A stretch of DNA of 64,000 nt from Limnomonas spitsbergensis (GCA_037349105.1 JAYJMM010000111.1:3235001-3299000), one strand, 5' to 3'. Counted from the stretch's first letter, positions 35,601-50,800 are shown. A program made the numbers and translations. Notes: generated from the sequence alone by a model not told the origin.

Positions 35601-38600
35601 GTTCCATTGGCCATGCAAGCCTGGTAGTTCCATTGGCCATGCAAGCCTGGTAGTTCCATTGGCCATGCAAGGCTGGTAGTTCCATTGGCCATGCAAGGCT
35701 GGTAGTTCCATTGGCCATGCAAGGCTGGTAGTTCCATTGGCCATGCAAGGCTGGTAGTTCCATTGGCCATGCAAGGCTGGTAGTTCCATTGGCCATGCAA
35801 GCCTGGTAGTTCCATTGGCCATGCAAGCCTGGTAGTTCCATTGGCCATGCAAGCCTGGTAGTTCCATTGGCCATGCAAGCCTGGTAGTTCCATTGGCCAT
35901 GCAAGGCTGGTAGTTCCATTGGCCATGCAAGCCTGGTAGTTCCATTGGCCATGCAAGGCTGGTAGTTCCATTGGCCATGCAAGGCTGGTAGTTCCATTGG
36001 CCATGCAAGGCTGGTAGTTCCATTGGCCATGCAAGGCTGGTAGTTCCATTGGCCATGCAAGGCTGGTAGTTCCATTGGCCATGCAAGCCTGGTAGTTCCA
36101 TTGGCCATGCAAGGCTGGTAGTTCCATTGGCCATGCAAGGCTGGTAGTTCCATTGGCCATGCAAGGCTGGTAGTTCCATTGGCCATGCAAGGCTGGTAGT
36201 TCCATTGGCCATGCAAGGCTGGTAGTTCCATTGGCCATGCAAGGCTGGTAGTTCCATTGGCCATGCAAGGCTGGTAGTTCCATTGGCCATGCAAGGCTGG
36301 TAGTTCCATTGGCCATGCAAGGCTGGTAGTTCCATTGGCCATGCAAGCCTGGTAGTTCCATTGGCCATGCAAGGCTGGTAGTTCCATTGGCCATGCAAGG
36401 CTGGTAGTTCCATTGGCCATGCAAGGCTGGTAGTTCCATTGGCCATGCAAGCCTGGTAGTTCCATTGGCCATGCAAGGCTGGTAGTTCCATTGGCCATGC
36501 AAGGCTGGTAGTTCCATTGGCCATGCAAGGCTGGTAGTTCCATTGGCCATGCAAGGCTGGTAGTTCCATTGGCCATGCAAGGCTGGTAGTTCCATTGGCC
36601 ATGCAAGGCTGGTAGTTCCATTGGCCATGCAAGCCTGGTAGTTCCATTGGCCATGCAAGCCTGGTAGTTCCATTGGCCATGCAAGGCTGGTAGTTCCATT
36701 GGCCATGCAAGGCTGGTAGTTCCATTGGCCATGCAAGGCTGGTAGTTCCATTGGCCATGCAAGGCTGGTAGTTCCATTGGCCATGCAAGGCTGGTAGTTC
36801 CATTGGCCATGCAAGGCTGGTAGTTCCATTGGCCATGCAAGCCTGGTAGTTCCATTGGCCATGCAAGGCCTGGTAGTTCCATTGGCCATGCAAGCCTGGT
36901 AGTTCCATTGGCCATGCAAGGCTGGTAGTTCCATTGGCCATGCAAGCCTGGTAGTTCCATTGGCCATGCAAGCCTGGTAGTTCCATTGGCCATGCAAGGC
37001 TGGTAGTTCCATTGGCCATGCAAGGCTGGTAGTTCCATTGGCCATGCAAGGCTGGTAGTTCCATTGGCCATGCAAGGCTGGTAGTTCCATTGGCCATGCA
37101 AGGCTGGTAGTTCCATTGGCCATGCAAGGCTGGTAGTTCCATTGGCCATGCAAGGCTGGTAGTTCCATTGGCCATGCAAGGCTGGTAGTTCCATTGGCCA
37201 TGCAAGGCTGGTAGTTCCATTGGCCATGCAAGCCTGGTAGTTCCATTGGCCATGCAAGGCTGGTAGTTCCATTGGCCATGCAAGCCTGGTAGTTCCATTG
37301 GCCATGCAAGCCTGGTAGTTCCATTGGCCATGCAAGCCTGGTAGTTCCATTGGCCATGCAAGCCTGGTAGTTCCATTGGCCATGCAAGGCTGGTAGTTCC
37401 ATTGGCCATGCAAGGCTGGTAGTTCCATTGGCCATGCAAGCCTGGTAGTTCCATTGGCCATGCAAGGCTGGTAGTTCCATTGGCCATGCAAGCCTGGTAG
37501 TTCCATTGGCCATGCAAGGCTGGTAGTTCCATTGGCCATGCAAGCCTGGTAGTTCCATTGGCCATGCAAGGCTGGTAGTTCCATTGGCCATGCAAGGCTG
37601 GTAGTTCCATTGGCCATGCAAGGCTGGTAGTTCCATTGGCCATGCAAGCCTGGTAGTTCCATTGGCCATGCAAGGCTGGTAGTTCCATTGGCCATGCAAG
37701 GCTGGTAGTTCCATTGGCCATGCAAGCCTGGTAGTTCCATTGGCCATGCAAGGCTGGTAGTTCCATTGGCCATGCAAGGCTGGTAGTTCCATTGGCCATG
37801 CAAGGCTGGTAGTTCCATTGGCCATGCAAGCCTGGTAGTTCCATTGGCCATGCAAGCCTGGTAGTTCCATTGGCCATGCAAGGCTGGTAGTTCCATTGGC
37901 CATGCAAGGCTGGTAGTTCCATTGGCCATGCAAGGCTGGTAGTTCCATTGGCCATGCAAGGCTGGTAGTTCCATTGGCCATGCAAGGCTGGTAGTTCCAT
38001 TGGCCATGCAAGGCTGGTAGTTCCATTGGCCATGCAAGGCTGGTAGTTCCATTGGCCATGCAGGCCTGGTAGTTCCATTGGCCATGCAAGCCTGGTAGTT
38101 CCATTGGCCATGCAAGCCTGGTAGTTCCATTGGCCATGCAAGCCTGGTAGTTCCATTGGCCATGCAAGCCTGGTAGTTCCATTGGCCATGCAAGGCTGGT
38201 AGTTCCATTGGCCATGCAAGGCTGGTAGTTCCATTGGCCATGCAAGGCTGGTAGTTCCATTGGCCATGCAAGGCTGGTAGTTCCATTGGCCATGCAAGGC
38301 TGGTAGTTCCATTGGCCATGCAAGGCTGGTAGTTCCATTGGCCATGCAAGGCTGGTAGTTCCATTGGCCATGCAAGGCTGGTAGTTCCATTGGCCATGCA
38401 AGGCTGGTAGTTCCATTGGCCATGCAAGGCTGGTAGTTCCATTGGCCATGCAAGCCTGGTAGTTCCATTGGCCATGCAAGGCTGGTAGTTCCATTGGCCA
38501 TGCAAGCCTGGTAGTTCCATTGGCCATGCAAGCCTGGTAGTTCCATTGGCCATGCAAGGCTGGTAGTTCCATTGGCCATGCAAGCCTGGTAGTTCCATTG

Positions 38601-41600
38601 GCCATGCAAGCCTGGTAGTTCCATTGGCCATGCAAGGCTGGTAGTTCCATTGGCCATGCAAGCCTGGTAGTTCCATTGGCCATGCAAGGCTGGTAGTTCC
38701 ATTGGCCATGCAAGCCTGGTAGTTCCATTGGCCATGCAAGGCTGGTAGTTCCATTGGCCATGCAAGCCTGGTAGTTCCATTGGCCATGCAAGCCTGGTAG
38801 TTCCATTGGCCATGCAAGGCTGGTAGTTCCATTGGCCATGCAAGCCTGGTAGTTCCATTGGCCATGCAAGCCTGGTAGTTCCATTGGCCATGCAAGGCTG
38901 GTAGTTCCATTGGCCATGCAAGGCTGGTAGTTCCATTGGCCATGCAAGCCTGGTAGTTCCATTGGCCATGCAAGGCTGGTAGTTCCATTGGCCATGCAAG
39001 CCTGGTAGTTCCATTGGCCATGCAAGGCTGGTAGTTCCATTGGCCATGCAAGCCTGGTAGTTCCATTGGCCATGCAAGCCTGGTAGTTCCATTGGCCATG
39101 CAAGCCTGGTAGTTCCATTGGCCATGCAAGGCTGGTAGTTCCATTGGCCATGCAAAACTGGTAGTTCCATTGGCCATGCAAGCCTGGTAGTTCCATTGGC
39201 CATGCAAGCCTGGTAGTTCCATTGGCCATGCAAGCCTGGTAGTTCCATTGGCCATGCAGGCCTGGTAGTTCCATTGGCCATGCAGCCTGGTAGTTCCATT
39301 GGCCATGCAAGGCTGGTAGTTCCATTGGCCATGCAAGGCTGGTAGTTCCATTGGCCATGCAAGGCTGGTAGTTCCATTGGCCATGCAAGCCTGGTAGTTC
39401 CATTGGCCATGCAAGGCTGGTAGTTCCATTGGCCATGCAAGCCTGGTAGTTCCATTGGCCATGCAAGGCTGGTAGTTCCATTGGCCATGCAAGCCTGGTA
39501 GTTCCATTGGCCATGCAAGCCTGGTAGTTCCATTGGCCATGCAAGCCTGGTAGTTCCATTGGCCATGCAAGCCTGGTAGTTCCATTGGCCATGCAAGCCT
39601 GGTAGTTCCATTGGCCATGCAAGCCTGGTAGTTCCATTGGCCATGCAAGGCTGGTAGTTCCATTGGCCATGCAAGGCTGGTAGTTCCATTGGCCATGCAA
39701 GCCTGGTAGTTCCATTGGCCATGCAAGCCTGGTAGTTCCATTGGCCATGCAAGGCTGGTAGTTCCATTGGCCATGCAAGCCTGGTAGTTCCATTGGCCAT
39801 GCAAGCCTGGTAGTTCCATTGGCCATGCAAGCCTGGTAGTTCCATTGGCCATGCAAGGCTGGTAGTTCCATTGGCCATGCAAGCCTGGTAGTTCCATTGG
39901 CCATGCAAGCCTGGTAGTTCCATTGGCCATGCAAGGCTGGTAGTTCCATTGGCCATGCAAGCCTGGTAGTTCCATTGGCCATGCAAGGCTGGTAGTTCCA
40001 TTGGCCATGCAAGCCTGGTAGTTCCATTGGCCATGCAAGGCTGGTAGTTCCATTGGCCATGCAAGCCTGGTAGTTCCATTGGCCATGCAAGCCTGGTAGT
40101 TCCATTGGCCATGCAAGGCTGGTAGTTCCATTGGCCATGCAAGGCTGGTAGTTCCATTGGCCATGCAAAACTGGTAGTTCCATTGGCCATGCAAGCCTGG
40201 TAGTTCCATTGGCCATGCAAGCCTGGTAGTTCCATTGGCCATGCAAGCCTGGTAGTTCCATTGGCCATGCAGGCCTGGTAGTTCCATTGGCCATGCAGGC
40301 CTGGTAGTTCCATTGGCCATGCAAGGCTGGTAGTTCCATTGGCCATGCAAGCCTGGTAGTTCCATTGGCCATGCAAGCCTGGTAGTTCCATTGGCCATGC
40401 AAGGCTGGTAGTTCCATTGGCCATGCAAGGCTGGTAGTTCCATTGGCCATGCAAGGCTGGTAGTTCCATTGGCCATGCAAGCCTGGTAGTTCCATTGGCC
40501 ATGCAAGCCTGGTAGTTCCATTGGCCATGCAAGCCTGGTAGTTCCATTGGCCATGCAGGCCTGGTAGTTCCATTGGCCATGCAGGCCTGGTAGTTCCATT
40601 GGCCATGCAAGGCTGGTAGTTCCATTGGCCATGCAAGGCTGGTAGTTCCATTGGCCATGCAAGCCTGGTAGTTCCATTGGCCATGCAAGGCTGGTAGTTC
40701 CATTGGCCATGCAAGCCTGGTAGTTCCATTGGCCATGCAAGCCTGGTAGTTCCATTGGCCATGCAAGGCTGGTAGTTCCATTGGCCATGCAAGGCTGGTA
40801 GTTCCATTGGCCATGCAAGGCTGGTAGTTCCATTGGCCATGCAAGGCTGGTAGTTCCATTGGCCATGCAAGGCTGGTAGTTCCATTGGCCATGCAAGGCT
40901 GGTAGTTCCATTGGCCATGCAAGGCTGGTAGTTCCATTGGCCATGCAAGCCTGGTAGTTCCATTGGCCATGCAAGCCTGGTAGTTCCATTGGCCATGCAA
41001 GGCTGGTAGTTCCATTGGCCATGCAAGCCTGGTAGTTCCATTGGCCATGCAAGCCTGGTAGTTCCATTGGCCATGCAAGGCTGGTAGTTCCATTGGCCAT
41101 GCAAGGCTGGTAGTTCCATTGGCCATGCAAGCCTGGTAGTTCCATTGGCCATGCAAGGCTGGTAGTTCCATTGGCCATGCAAGCCTGGTAGTTCCATTGG
41201 CCATGCAAGGCTGGTAGTTCCATTGGCCATGCAAGCCTGGTAGTTCCATTGGCCATGCAAGCCTGGTAGTTCCATTGGCCATGCAAGCCTGGTAGTTCCA
41301 TTGGCCATGCAAGCCTGGTAGTTCCATTGGCCATGCAAGGCTGGTAGTTCCATTGGCCATGCAAGCCTGGTAGTTCCATTGGCCATGCAAGGCTGGTAGT
41401 TCCATTGGCCATGCAAGGCTGGTAGTTCCATTGGCCATGCAAGGCTGGTAGTTCCATTGGCCATGCAAGCCTGGTAGTTCCATTGGCCATGCAAGGCTGG
41501 TAGTTCCATTGGCCATGCAAGGCTGGTAGTTCCATTGGCCATGCAAGGCTGGTAGTTCCATTGGCCATGCAAGGCTGGTAGTTCCATTGGCCATGCAAGG

Positions 41601-44600
41601 CTGGTAGTTCCATTGGCCATGCAAGCCTGGTAGTTCCATTGGCCATGCAAGCCTGGTAGTTCCATTGGCCATGCAAGCCTGGTAGTTCCATTGGCCATGC
41701 AAGCCTGGTAGTTCCATTGGCCATGCAAGCCTGGTAGTTCCATTGGCCATGCAAGCCTGGTAGTTCCATTGGCCATGCAAGGCTGGTAGTTCCATTGGCC
41801 ATGCAAGCCTGGTAGTTCCATTGGCCATGCAAGGCTGGTAGTTCCATTGGCCATGCAAGCCTGGTAGTTCCATTGGCCATGCAAGGCTGGTAGTTCCATT
41901 GGCCATGCAAGCCTGGTAGTTCCATTGGCCATGCAAGGCTGGTAGTTCCATTGGCCATGCAAGGCTTTTGGTTCCATTGGCCATGCAAGCCTGGTAGTTC
42001 CATTGGCCATGCAAGCCTGGTAGTTCCATTGGCCATGCAAGGCTGGTAGTTCCATTGGCCATGCAAGGCTGGTAGTTCCATTGGCCATGCAAGCCTGGTA
42101 GTTCCATTGGCCATGCAAGGCTGGTAGTTCCATTGGCCATGCAAGCCTGGTAGTTCCATTGGCCATGCAAGGCTGGTAGTTCCATTGGCCATGCAAGCCT
42201 GGTAGTTCCATTGGCCATGCAAGGCTGGTAGTTCCATTGGCCATGCAAGGCTGGTAGTTCCATTGGCCATGCAAGCCTGGTAGTTCCATTGGCCATGCAA
42301 GCCTGGTAGTTCCATTGGCCATGCAAGCCTGGTAGTTCCATTGGCCATGCAAGGCTGGTAGTTCCATTGGCCATGCAAGGCTGGTAGTTCCATTGGCCAT
42401 GCAAGCCTGGTAGTTCCATTGGCCATGCAAGCCTGGTAGTTCCATTGGCCATGCAAGCCTGGTAGTTCCATTGGCCATGCAAGGCTGGTAGTTCCATTGG
42501 CCATGCAAGGCTGGTAGTTCCATTGGCCATGCAAGCCTGGTAGTTCCATTGGCCATGCAAGCCTGGTAGTTCCATTGGCCATGCAAGCCTGGTAGTTCCA
42601 TTGGCCATGCAAGGCTGGTAGTTCCATTGGCCATGCAAGCCTGGTAGTTCCATTGGCCATGCAAGCCTGGTAGTTCCATTGGCCATGCAAGGCTGGTAGT
42701 TCCATTGGCCATGCAAGCCTGGTAGTTCCATTGGCCATGCAAGCCTGGTAGTTCCATTGGCCATGCAAGGCTGGTAGTTCCATTGGCCATGCAAGCCTGG
42801 TAGTTCCATTGGCCATGCAAGGCTGGTAGTTCCATTGGCCATGCAAGGCTGGTAGTTCCATTGGCCATGCAAGCCTGGTAGTTCCATTGGCCATGCAAGG
42901 CTGGTAGTTCCATTGGCCATGCAAGGCTGGTAGTTCCATTGGCCATGCAAGCCTGGTAGTTCCATTGGCCATGCAAGGCTGGTAGTTCCATTGGCCATGC
43001 AAGCCTGGTAGTTCCATTGGCCATGCAAGCCTGGTAGTTCCATTGGCCATGCAAGCCTGGTAGTTCCATTGGCCATGCAAGGCTGGTAGTTCCATTGGCC
43101 ATGCAAGGCTGGTAGTTCCATTGGCCATGCAAGCCTGGTAGTTCCATTGGCCATGCAAGGCTGGTAGTTCCATTGGCCATGCAAGGCTGGTAGTTCCATT
43201 GGCCATGCAAGGCTGGTAGTTCCATTGGCCATGCAAGGCTGGTAGTTCCATTGGCCATGCAAGCCTGGTAGTTCCATTGGCCATGCAAGGCTGGTAGTTC
43301 CATTGGCCATGCAAGGCTGGTAGTTCCATTGGCCATGCAAGGCTGGTAGTTCCATTGGCCATGCAAGGCTGGTAGTTCCATTGGCCATGCAAGGCTGGTA
43401 GTTCCATTGGCCATGCAAGCCTGGTAGTTCCATTGGCCATGCAAGCCTGGTAGTTCCATTGGCCATGCAAGCCTGGTAGTTCCATTGGCCATGCAAGGCT
43501 GGTAGTTCCATTGGCCATGCAAGCCTGGTAGTTCCATTGGCCATGCAAGGCTGGTAGTTCCATTGGCCATGCAAGGCTGGTAGTTCCATTGGCCATGCAG
43601 GCCTGGTAGTTCCATTGGCCATGCAAGGCTGGTAGTTCCATTGGCCATGCAAGGCTGGTAGTTCCATTGGCCATGCAAGGCTGGTAGTTCCATTGGCCAT
43701 GCAAGCCTGGTAGTTCCATTGGCCATGCAAGCCTGGTAGTTCCATTGGCCATGCAAGCCTGGTAGTTCCATTGGCCATGCAAGCCTGGTAGTTCCATTGG
43801 CCATGCAAGGCTGGTAGTTCCATTGGCCATGCAAGCCTGGTAGTTCCATTGGCCATGCAAGGCTGGTAGTTCCATTGGCCATGCAAGGCTGGTAGTTCCA
43901 TTGGCCATGCAAGCCTGGTAGTTCCATTGGCCATGCAAGCCTGGTAGTTCCATTGGCCATGCAAGCCTGGTAGTTCCATTGGCCATGCAAGGCTGGTAGT
44001 TCCATTGGCCATGCAAGCCTGGTAGTTCCATTGGCCATGCAAGGCTGGTAGTTCCATTGGCCATGCAAGGCTGGTAGTTCCATTGGCCATGCAAGGCTGG
44101 TAGTTCCATTGGCCATGCAAGCCTGGTAGTTCCATTGGCCATGCAAGCCTGGTAGTTCCATTGGCCATGCAAGGCTGGTAGTTCCATTGGCCATGCAAGG
44201 CTGGTAGTTCCATTGGCCATGCAAGGCTGGTAGTTCCATTGGCCATGCAAGGCTGGTAGTTCCATTGGCCATGCAAGCCTGGTAGTTCCATTGGCCATGC
44301 AAGCCTGGTAGTTCCATTGGCCATGCAAGCCTGGTAGTTCCATTGGCCATGCAAGCCTGGTAGTTCCATTGGCCATGCAAGGCTGGTAGTTCCATTGGCC
44401 ATGCAAGCCTGGTAGTTCCATTGGCCATGCAAGGCTGGTAGTTCCATTGGCCATGCAAGGCTGGTAGTTCCATTGGCCATGCAAGGCTGGTAGTTCCATT
44501 GGCCATGCAAGGCTGGTAGTTCCATTGGCCATGCAAGGCTGGTAGTTCCATTGGCCATGCAAGCCTGGTAGTTCCATTGGCCATGCAAGGCTGGTAGTTC

Positions 44601-47600
44601 CATTGGCCATGCAAGGCTGGTAGTTCCATTGGCCATGCAAGGCTGGTAGTTCCATTGGCCATGCAAGGCTGGTAGTTCCATTGGCCATGCAAGGCTGGTA
44701 GTTCCATTGGCCATGCAAGGCTGGTAGTTCCATTGGCCATGCAAGGCTGGTAGTTCCATTGGCCATGCAAGGCTGGTAGTTCCATTGGCCATGCAAGGCT
44801 GGTAGTTCCATTGGCCATGCAAGGCTGGTAGTTCCATTGGCCATGCAAGGCTGGTAGTTCCATTGGCCATGCAAGGCTGGTAGTTCCATTGGCCATGCAA
44901 GGCTGGTAGTTCCATTGGCCATGCAAGCCTGGTAGTTCCATTGGCCATGCAAGGCTGGTAGTTCCATTGGCCATGCAAGGCTGGTAGTTCCATTGGCCAT
45001 GCAAGGCTGGTAGTTCCATTGGCCATGCAAGGCTGGTAGTTCCATTGGCCATGCAAGCCTGGTAGTTCCATTGGCCATGCAAGCCTGGTAGTTCCATTGG
45101 CCATGCAAGCCTGGTAGTTCCATTGGCCATGCAAGCCTGGTAGTTCCATTGGCCATGCAAGGCTGGTAGTTCCATTGGCCATGCAAGGCTGGTAGTTCCA
45201 TTGGCCATGCAAGGCTGGTAGTTCCATTGGCCATGCAAGGCTGGTAGTTCCATTGGCCATGCAAGGCTGGTAGTTCCATTGGCCATGCAAGGCTGGTAGT
45301 TCCATTGGCCATGCAAGGCTGGTAGTTCCATTGGCCATGCAAGCCTGGTAGTTCCATTGGCCATGCAAGGCTGGTAGTTCCATTGGCCATGCAAGGCTGG
45401 TAGTTCCATTGGCCATGCAAGGCTGGTAGTTCCATTGGCCATGCAAGCCTGGTAGTTCCATTGGCCATGCAAGCCTGGTAGTTCCATTGGCCATGCAAGC
45501 CTGGTAGTTCCATTGGCCATGCAAGGCTGGTAGTTCCATTGGCCATGCAAGCCTGGTAGTTCCATTGGCCATGCAAGGCTGGTAGTTCCATTGGCCATGC
45601 AAGGCTGGTAGTTCCATTGGCCATGCAAGGCTGGTAGTTCCATTGGCCATGCAAGGCTGGTAGTTCCATTGGCCATGCAAGGCTGGTAGTTCCATTGGCC
45701 ATGCAAGCCTGGTAGTTCCATTGGCCATGCAAGGCTGGTAGTTCCATTGGCCATGCAAGGCTGGTAGTTCCATTGGCCATGCAAGGCTGGTAGTTCCATT
45801 GGCCATGCAAGGCTGGTAGTTCCATTGGCCATGCAAGGCTGGTAGTTCCATTGGCCATGCAAGGCTGGTAGTTCCATTGGCCATGCAAGGCTGGTAGTTC
45901 CATTGGCCATGCAAGGCTGGTAGTTCCATTGGCCATGCAAGGCTGGTAGTTCCATTGGCCATGCAAGGCTGGTAGTTCCATTGGCCATGCAAGGCTGGTA
46001 GTTCCATTGGCCATGCAAGGCTGGTAGTTCCATTGGCCATGCAAGGCTGGTAGTTCCATTGGCCATGCAAGCCTGGTAGTTCCATTGGCCATGCAAGGCT
46101 GGTAGTTCCATTGGCCATGCAAGGCTGGTAGTTCCATTGGCCATGCAAGGCTGGTAGTTCCATTGGCCATGCAAGGCTGGTAGTTCCATTGGCCATGCAA
46201 GGCTGGTAGTTCCATTGGCCATGCAAGGCTGGTAGTTCCATTGGCCATGCAAGCCTGGTAGTTCCATTGGCCATGCAAGCCTGGTAGTTCCATTGGCCAT
46301 GCAAGGCTGGTAGTTCCATTGGCCATGCAAGGCTGGTAGTTCCATTGGCCATGCAAGGCTGGTAGTTCCATTGGCCATGCAAGGCTGGTAGTTCCATTGG
46401 CCATGCAAGGCTGGTAGTTCCATTGGCCATGCAAGGCTGGTAGTTCCATTGGCCATGCAAGCCTGGTAGTTCCATTGGCCATGCAGGCCTGGTAGTTCCA
46501 TTGGCCATGCAAGCCTGGTAGTTCCATTGGCCATGCAAGCCTGGTAGTTCCATTGGCCATGCAAGCCTGGTAGTTCCATTGGCCATGCAAGCCTGGTAGT
46601 TCCATTGGCCATGCAAGGCTGGTAGTTCCATTGGCCATGCAAGCCTGGTAGTTCCATTGGCCATGCAAGGCTGGTAGTTCCATTGGCCATGCAAGGCTGG
46701 TAGTTCCATTGGCCATGCAAGGCTGGTAGTTCCATTGGCCATGCAAGGCTGGTAGTTCCATTGGCCATGCAAGGCTGGTAGTTCCATTGGCCATGCAAGG
46801 CTGGTAGTTACATTGGCCATGCAAGGCTGGTAGGTCCATTGGCCATGCAAGCCTGGTAGTTCCATTGGCCATGCAAGGCTGGTAGTTCCATTGGCCATGC
46901 AAGCCTGGTAGTTCCATTGGCCATGCAAGCCTGGTAGTTCCATTGGCCATGCAAGCCTGGTAGTTCCATTGGCCATGCAAGCCTGGTAGTTCCATTGGCC
47001 ATGCAAGGCTGGTAGTTCCATTGGCCATGCAAGGCTGGTAGTTCCATTGGCCATGCAAGCCTGATAGTTCCATTGGCCATGCAAGGCTGGTAGTTCCATT
47101 GGCCATGCAAGCCTGGTAGTTCCATTGGCCATGCAAGGCTGGTAGTTCCATTGGCCATGCAAGCCTGGTAGTTCCATTGGCCATGCAAGCCTGGTAGTTC
47201 CATTGGCCATGCAAGGCTGGTAGTTCCATTGGCCATGCAAGCCTGGTAGTTCCATTGGCCATGCAAGCCTGGTAGTTCCATTGGCCATGCAAGGCTGGTA
47301 GTTCCATTGGCCATGCAAGGCTGGTAGTTCCATTGGCCATGCAAGCCTGGTAGTTCCATTGGCCATGCAAGGCTGGTAGTTCCATTGGCCATGCAAGCCT
47401 GGTAGTTCCATTGGCCATGCAAGGCTGGTAGTTCCATTGGCCATGCAAGCCTGGTAGTTCCATTGGCCATGCAAGCCTGGTAGTTCCATTGGCCATGCAA
47501 GCCTGGTAGTTCCATTGGCCATGCAAGGCTGGTAGTTACATTGGCCATGCAAAACTGGTAGTTCCATTGGCCATGCAAGCCTGGTAGTTCCATTGGCCAT

Positions 47601-47869
47601 GCAAGCCTGGTAGTTCCATTGGCCATGCAAGCCTAGAAGTTCCATTGGCCATGCAGGCCTGGTACTTCCATTGGCCATGCAGCCCTGGTCGTTCCATTTG
47701 CCATGCAAGGCTGTAGTTCCATTGGCCATGCAAGGCTGGTAGGTCCATTGGCCATGCAAGCCTGGTAGTTCCATTGGCCATGCAAGCCTGGTAGTTCCAT
47801 TTGCCATGCAAGGCTGGTAGTTCCATTGGCCATGCAAGCCTGGTAGTTCCATTGGCCATGCAAGGCTGG

Positions 47870-50800
47870 TAGTTACATTGGCCATGCAAAACTGGTAGTT
47901 CCATTGGCCATGCAAGCCTGGTAGTTCCATTGGCCATGCAAGCCTGGTAGTTCCATTGGCCATGCAAGCCTAGAAGTTCCATTGGCCATGCAGGCCTGGT
48001 ACTTCCATTGGCCATGCAGCCCTGGTCGTTCCATTTGCCATGCAAGGCTGGTAGTTCCATTGGCCATGCAAGGCTGGTAGGTCCATTGGCCATGCAAGCC
48101 TGGTAGTTCCATTGGCCATGCAAGCCTGGTAGTTCCATTGGCCATGCAAGGCTGGTAGTTCCATTGGCCATGCAAGCCAGGTAGTTCCATTGGCCATGCA
48201 AGCCTGGTAGTTCCATTGGCCATGCAAGCCTGGTAGTTCCATTGGCCATGCAAGGCTGGTAGTTCCATTGGCCATGCAAGCCTGGTAGTTCCATTGGCCA
48301 TGCAAGCCTGGTAGTTCCATTGGCCATGCAAGGCTGGTAGTTCCATTGGCCATGCAAGCCTGGTAGTTCCATTGGCCATGCAAGGCTGGTAGTTCCATTG
48401 GCCATGCAAGCCTGGTAGTTACATTGGCCATGCAAGGCTGGTAGTTCCATTGGCCATGCAAGGCTGGTAGTTCCATTGGCCATGCAAGCCTGGTAGTTCC
48501 ATTGGCCATGCAAGGCTGGTAGTTCCATTGGCCATGCAAGGCTTTTGGGTCCATTGGCCATGCAAAACTGGTAGTTCCATTGGCCATGCAAGCCTAGTAG
48601 TTCCGTTGGCCATGCAAGCCTGGTAGTTCCATTGGCCATGCAAGCCTGGTAGTTCCATTGGCCATGCAGGCCTGGTACTTCCATTGGCCATGCAGGCCTG
48701 GTCGTTCCATTTGCCATGCAAGGCTGGTAGTTCCATTGGCCATGCAAGGCTTTTGGGTCCATTGGCCATGCAAAACTGGTAGTTCCATTGGCCATGCAAG
48801 CCTGGTAGTTCCGTTGGCCATGCAAGCCTGGTAGTTCCATTGGCCATGCAAGCCTGGTAGTTCCATTGGCCATGCAAGCCTGGTAGTTCCATTGGCCATG
48901 CAAGCCTGGTAGTTCCATTGGCCATGCAAGGCTGGTAGTTCCATTGGCCATGCAAGGCTGGTAGTTCCATTGGCCATGCAAGGCTGGTAGTTCCATTGGC
49001 CATGCAAGGCTGGTAGTTCCATTGGCCATGCAAGGCTGGTAGTTCCATTGGCCATGCAAGGCTGGTAGTTCCATTGGCCATGCAAGGCTGGTAGTTCCAT
49101 TGGCCATGCAAGGCTGGTAGTTCCATTGGCCATGCAAGGCTGGTAGTTCCATTGGCCATGCAAGGCTGGTAGTTCCATTGGCCATGCAAGCCTGGTAGTT
49201 CCATTGGCCATGCAAGGCTGGTAGTTCCATTGGCCATGCAAGGCTGGTAGTTCCATTGGCCATGCAAGCCTGGTAGTTCCATTGGCCATGCAAGGCTGGT
49301 AGTTCCATTGGCCATGCAAGGCTGGTAGTTCCATTGGCCATGCAAGGCTGGTAGTTCCATTGGCCAATCAAGCCTGGTAGTTCCATTGGCCATGCAAGCC
49401 TGATAGTTCCATTGGCCATGCAAGGCTGGTAGTTCCATTGGCCATGCAAGGCTGGTAGTTCCATTGGCCATGCAAGGCTGGTAGTTCCATTGGCCATGCA
49501 AGGCTGGTAGTTCCATTGGCCATGCAAGGCTGGTAGTTCCATTGGCCATGCAAGGCTGGTAGTTCCATTGGCCATGCAAGGCTGGTAGTTCCATTGGCCA
49601 TGCAGGCCTGGTAGTTCCATTGGCCAATCAAGCCTGGTAGTTCCATTGGCCATGCAAGCCTGGTAGTTCCATTGGCGATGCAAGCCTGGTAGTTCCATTG
49701 GCGATGCAAGCCTGGTAGTTCCATTGGCCATGCAAGGCTGGTAGTTCCATTGGCCATGCAAGGCTGGTAGTTCCATTGGCCATGCAAGGCTGGTAGTTCC
49801 ATTGGCCATGCAAGGCTGGTAGTTCCATTGGCCATGCAAGGCTGGTAGTTCCATTGGCCATGCAAGGCTGGTAGTTCCATTGGCCATGCAAGGCTGGTAG
49901 TTCCATTGGCCATGCAAGGCTGGTAGTTCCATTGGCCATGCAAGGCTGGTAGTTCCATTGGCCATGCAAGCCTGGTAGTTCCATTGGCCATGCAAGGCTG
50001 GTAGTTCCATTGGCCATGCAAGCCTGGTAGTTCCATTGGCCATGCAAGCCTGGTAGTTCCATTGGCCATGCAAGGCTAGTAGTTCCATTGGCCATGCAAG
50101 GCTGGTAGTTCCATTGGCCATGCAAGGCTGGTAGTTCCATTGGCCAATCAAGCCTGGTAGTTCCATTGGCCATGCAAGCCTGATAGTTCCATTGGCCATG
50201 CAAGGCTGGTAGTTCCATTGGCCATGCAAGCCTGGTAGTTCCATTGGCCATGCAAGGCTGGTAGTTCCATTGGCCATGCAAGGCTGGTAGTTCCATTGGC
50301 CATGCAAGCCTGGTAGTTCCATTGGCCATGCAAGGCTGGTAGTTCCATTGGCCATGCAAGCCTGGTAGTTCCATTGGCCATGCAAGCCTGGTAGTTCCAT
50401 TGGCCATGCAAGGCTGGTAGTTCCATTGGCCATGCAAGGCTGGTAGTTCCATTGGCCATGCAAGCCTGGTAGTTCCATTGGCCATGCAAGGCTGGTAGTT
50501 CCATTGGCCATGCAAGCCTGGTAGTTCCATTGGCCATGCAAGGCTGGTAGTTCCATTGGCCATGCAAGGCTGGTAGTTCCATTGGCCATGCAAGCCTGGT
50601 AGTTCCATTGGCCATGCAAGCCTGGTAGTTCCATTCGCCATGCAAGGCTGGTAGTTACATTGGCCATGCAAAACTGGTAGTTCCATTGGCCATGCAAGCC
50701 TGGTAGTTCCATTGGCCATGCAAGCCTGGTAGTTCCATTGGCCATGCAAGCCTAGAAGTTCCATTGGCCATGCAGGCCTGGTACTTCCATTGGCCATGTA

